Of a stretch of DNA of 6,307 nucleotides, positions 4,044 to 6,307 are shown one piece after another. Under the pieces are notes generated by a model. It was not told the DNA's origin, did not search any database, and saw nothing but the letters and a program-made list of their open reading frames with translations. The position numbers and the translations under genes were made by a program. Position 1 is the first letter of the stretch. The number at the start of each line of letters is the position of its first letter. This DNA is from QQUD01 sp039029915 (lineage in GTDB: Bacteria; Chloroflexota; Anaerolineae; Promineifilales; Promineifilaceae): positions 1 through 6,307 of the forward strand of contig JBCCFD010000458.1 of assembly GCA_039029915.1 (NCBI GenBank), in the 5' to 3' direction.

Positions 4044-6307
4044 TTAATCGGTGGAAACAGAAGCTAGCCGACTGGTGATCATCTTGACGAATGTAGCGTT
4101 GGTCAAGCCAATGGCGATCTCTTTAGCTTGCTCCCACTTGGAAACGGCCGTAGCTTGCTGCCCTATTGCCTGATAACAATCTCCCCATAGAACCAGTCCA
4201 TAAACAGTTGAGGTGTGATCCCCTAATGCCTTAAAGATGTTGATACATTCTTTACAGGCGAGTAGCGCATTGTCAAATATATTTTGATTCTGATAAATCA
4301 TTGCCATACTGTAGTGCAAAAATCCCTGAAACCGTAGATTCCCCATCTGCTTAAAAATTTCAAGGCTTTCATTGGCAACTTCTATCGCTTTATCAAATTG
4401 CGCCATCTGCCGATAGACGCTAGAGAGATTGTACAAAATCGCCGCCTGCTCCCCCTTATTCTGCAAACGGGTGTTAATTTCCAGGGCTTGCTCAGAATAA
4501 TGCAGTCCTTTTTCTGGATTTTTTCGCGTAATTTCAATTTCGGTTAGCAGACGCAGGCTGTTGATTTGCCAGTAGCTGTCCTGTAGTTCAGTTTGAATCA
4601 CCAACGCCTCTTGAGCCAGTTGTTCGGCGCGATTGAGGTCTGGGCCAAACGCATTCCAAACCCTTGCTTCCCGATACAAAATGGCGGCCACTCCTTTTTG
4701 ATCCGACAGATTCTGGCGAATCTGCTTGCTTTCCATTAGCAAATCGAGGGCGTGTTCATATTCGTTTTGCTCGATAGCTACCCGAGCTAGATTAAACTGG
4801 ATTTCAGCCAATCGGGCTGGGTTGTCGAGCTGCTGAAATCGTTCAAAGCTGTTTTCAAGATGCAACACAGCCGTTTCATACTCATTTCGCTCAATGGAAG
4901 CTTGCCCCCACTTCATTTCAAAATAAGCTAACGTTGCTTCATCATCAGTTGCTTCAGCCGCCTCTTTAACCCACGCCATCCCCGTTTGGATGTCCGCAAA
5001 GCGAGCCTGAGCAAACCACGGTTCGACCATCGTTTCCCCATACGTCAACACGAGTGGCCAGTTTTCTTGTTTGTGCGCCACTCGCATCCCGGCTGAAATA
5101 TTGGGCCACTCGAGGCTTAAGGCGTCATAGTTTATTTGGTTGGTTTGGCCGTACGTTTGGTAGTAGCTAGCCATACGGCCGTTTACCTCACCCAGTGCAG
5201 TGCCAAGCTTTTCCAAGGCAAAATCAGCCAGCAGGGCATGGAGCCGATAATGAATATCCCCTTCCTCTCGCACCAACGAAAGCGCGTGCAGGGCATCAAG
5301 CGTATCCTCCGCTTTATACCGATTTTGCCCCGTAATCTCCGCTACCGCATCAGAGGCAAACGGACGGCTTTCAAAAACGGCGAGTTTAGAAAAGACGCCC
5401 TGCTGCCGAACATCTAACCCTTCCCAGCTCACCTCAAACGAAGTGCGCACGGCCCGATCACTAATCTCTAAATCTAAGCGGTTTTGCACGTCTCGCAGCT
5501 GGGCCGCCATATCGACCAGCTTGCGGCGGCGGCGAGATTTCAGACGCTGGGCGCAAATCTCCAGCGCCAGCGGATGATATTCCAGCAGGCTGCCAATATC
5601 ATCTGCCGCCTCGCTTTCACCCGCGACGCGCTGGCTGCCAATGATGTTGCCCAATAGATCACGGCCGTTTTCTGCGGAGAGGGTTTCTAATTGAATGACT
5701 TTGGCATTGAGCGAAACGGCGATCTCTAGATTGCGCGTAGTGAGCAGGACAGCGCACGCTTCGCCGTTAGGCAATAACGGCCGTATGCGGGATAGCTCAA
5801 AAATATCGTCAATCACGATGAGAGCCTGTTTGTCGGCCAGCATGCCCCGCACCGCCGCCGCCCGATTTTCAACATCGTTAAGCCCGCTAAAGTCAAAACC
5901 GTATGCCTTCCCCCAGCCTTCTAAAATATCAAACGGCTCGCCCGCCACAGCATCTGCCCAAAGCACGCCATCTGTAAATTCGGTGCGTAGCGAATGGGCG
6001 ATTTGGTTGGCGAGCGTCGTTTTTCCGATGCCGCCCATGCCCACAAGCGCGGCAAAATGGGGACCGTTCGGCTGGGTGAGCCATTGCCGTAAGGTGTCGG
6101 CTTCAGACTCCCGCCCGACGAAGTAATCAAGCTGGGGGAGGAGTTGGAAAGGGCTCGGGAGGCTTGCCCTCAGATTTGTGGGCGGATTGGGAGATTGGGA
6201 GGCTAGGAGATTGGGGGATTGGGTGCCGGGGTCGTGTTTGCCGGATTCGATGTCGTCGTAGAGGGCGTCCGTTTCTGGGGACGGGTTGACGCCGAGTTCA
6301 GCCATTA
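4044..6307 (-). CDS. BTAD/NB-ARC/TPR transcriptional regulator (AfsR/SARP-like), 5' end cut by window
   Basis: The visible part runs from the right edge to TAA at 4044-4046. Residues are numbered from the ATG at 6303-6305, which is probably internal. The first residues, AELGVNPSPETDALYDDI, match the C-terminal end of a bacterial transcriptional activator domain (ELGVxPSPETxALYxxI), so a winged-helix DNA-binding domain and most of the BTAD should lie beyond the edge. A proline- and serine-rich linker (about 22-52) follows. The NB-ARC STAND ATPase has P-loop GMGGIGKTT (89-97), Walker B ALIVIDDI (161-168), sensor LLTTRN (187-192), the GLPLA-like YHPLALEI (243-250) and an MHD-like RLHALLADFA (354-363). 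Residues about 455-740 form some seven TPR-like helical hairpins. In this family, ATP-dependent oligomerisation on binding a signal to the TPR sensor controls DNA binding. The target genes are unknown. Confidence 0.88.
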   Translation of the reverse strand, partial: MAELGVNPSPETDALYDDIESGKHDPGTQSPNLLASQSPNPPTNLRASLPSPFQLLPQLDYFVGRESEADTLRQWLTQPNGPHFAALVGMGGIGKTTLANQIAHSLRTEFTDGVLWADAVAGEPFDILEGWGKAYGFDFSGLNDVENRAAAVRGMLADKQALIVIDDIFELSRIRPLLPNGEACAVLLTTRNLEIAVSLNAKVIQLETLSAENGRDLLGNIIGSQRVAGESEAADDIGSLLEYHPLALEICAQRLKSRRRRKLVDMAAQLRDVQNRLDLEISDRAVRTSFEVSWEGLDVRQQGVFSKLAVFESRPFASDAVAEITGQNRYKAEDTLDALHALSLVREEGDIHYRLHALLADFALEKLGTALGEVNGRMASYYQTYGQTNQINYDALSLEWPNISAGMRVAHKQENWPLVLTYGETMVEPWFAQARFADIQTGMAWVKEAAEATDDEATLAYFEMKWGQASIERNEYETAVLHLENSFERFQQLDNPARLAEIQFNLARVAIEQNEYEHALDLLMESKQIRQNLSDQKGVAAILYREARVWNAFGPDLNRAEQLAQEALVIQTELQDSYWQINSLRLLTEIEITRKNPEKGLHYSEQALEINTRLQNKGEQAAILYNLSSVYRQMAQFDKAIEVANESLEIFKQMGNLRFQGFLHYSMAMIYQNQNIFDNALLACKECINIFKALGDHTSTVYGLVLWGDCYQAIGQQATAVSKWEQAKEIAIGLTNATFVKMITSRLASVSTD
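6185..6224 (+). repeat. Five tandem 8-bp units in the regulator linker
   Basis: Five contiguous octamers read GATTGGGA, GATTGGGA, GGCTAGGA, GATTGGGG and GATTGGGT; four are near-identical and the third is degenerate. They lie in the coding region of the minus-strand regulator and encode the proline/serine-rich linker between the BTAD tail and the NB-ARC domain. The unit is not a multiple of three, so gain or loss of one unit would shift the reading frame. The plus strand is rich in G runs here (6189-6231). Confidence 0.75.

Larger units (their letters stand above)
479..5784. repeat. Dispersed palindrome ACGGCCGT, nine exact copies
   Basis: Exact copies start at 479, 924, 1123, 2327, 3327, 4144, 5175, 5661 and 5777, giving a mean spacing of roughly 660 bp. 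Eight lie in genes and one in the divergent promoter region. Every copy is followed by A or T, and seven of nine are preceded by A or T. Near-copies sharing the CGGCCG core lie at 49 (GCGGCCGC), 641 (TCGGCCGG) and 1336 (ACGGCCGG). Within genes the palindrome occurs in all three codon phases (TAV, NGR or YGR, and IRP), so protein coding does not explain it. Confidence 0.85.

Noticed and set aside
5695..6126. A 143-codon plus-strand open frame antisense to the NB-ARC domain
   Set aside because: The opposite strand encodes intact P-loop and Walker B motifs; the serine/arginine/alanine-rich product is a typical antisense shadow.
1..6307. Defence or toxin-antitoxin island built from the STAND ATPase and the peptidase
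   Set aside because: STAND ATPases and peptidases occur together in some defence systems, but here the genes are convergent, the ATPase carries a BTAD tail typical of a transcription regulator, and no nuclease, toxin or mobile gene is present.

Overview
The window reads like a chromosomal segment of a mid-GC, free-living bacterium, most likely of the phylum Chloroflexota (Anaerolineae/Caldilineae-like). This is inferred from gene style, not from a marker gene: a large BTAD/NB-ARC/TPR regulator of the type abundant there, an FG-GAP propeller protein, a GNAT acetyltransferase and a GMC oxidoreductase tail. No rRNA, tRNA, CRISPR array, transposase or phage gene is visible.

Layout, left to right. 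Positions 1-81 carry the last 26 codons of a plus-strand GMC-family flavin oxidoreductase. Positions 82-391 are a gene-free tail-to-tail spacer with three perfect inverted repeats of 8, 12 and 14 bp arms; a fourth hairpin straddles the end of the next gene. Positions 392-850 (minus) encode a complete GNAT N-acetyltransferase. A 149-bp divergent spacer then leads, with a perfect TATAAT and a good ribosome binding site, into a 977-residue plus-strand protein (1000-3933, GTG start). That protein joins a seven-bladed FG-GAP-type propeller to a helical region and an HEIGH zinc-metallopeptidase-like domain with a matching ExxxD helix. After a 110-bp convergent spacer lies a minus-strand regulator (4044 to the right edge) with the tail of a BTAD domain, an NB-ARC ATPase and TPR repeats. 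It is cut by the window edge, so the ATG near the edge is probably internal.

The most striking signal is not a gene. The palindrome ACGGCCGT occurs nine times exactly in 6.3 kb, where about 0.1 is expected by chance. It lies in all three complete or near-complete genes and one spacer, and in every possible codon phase. This resembles the HIP1 palindrome of cyanobacteria and implies a pressure acting on DNA rather than protein. A second DNA-level oddity is an array of five 8-bp units inside the regulator's inter-domain linker, where a change in unit number would shift the reading frame.

The genes show no clear common pathway. The gene pairs are convergent, divergent and convergent, so none share an operon. 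Any link between the regulator and the propeller-peptidase is only positional.
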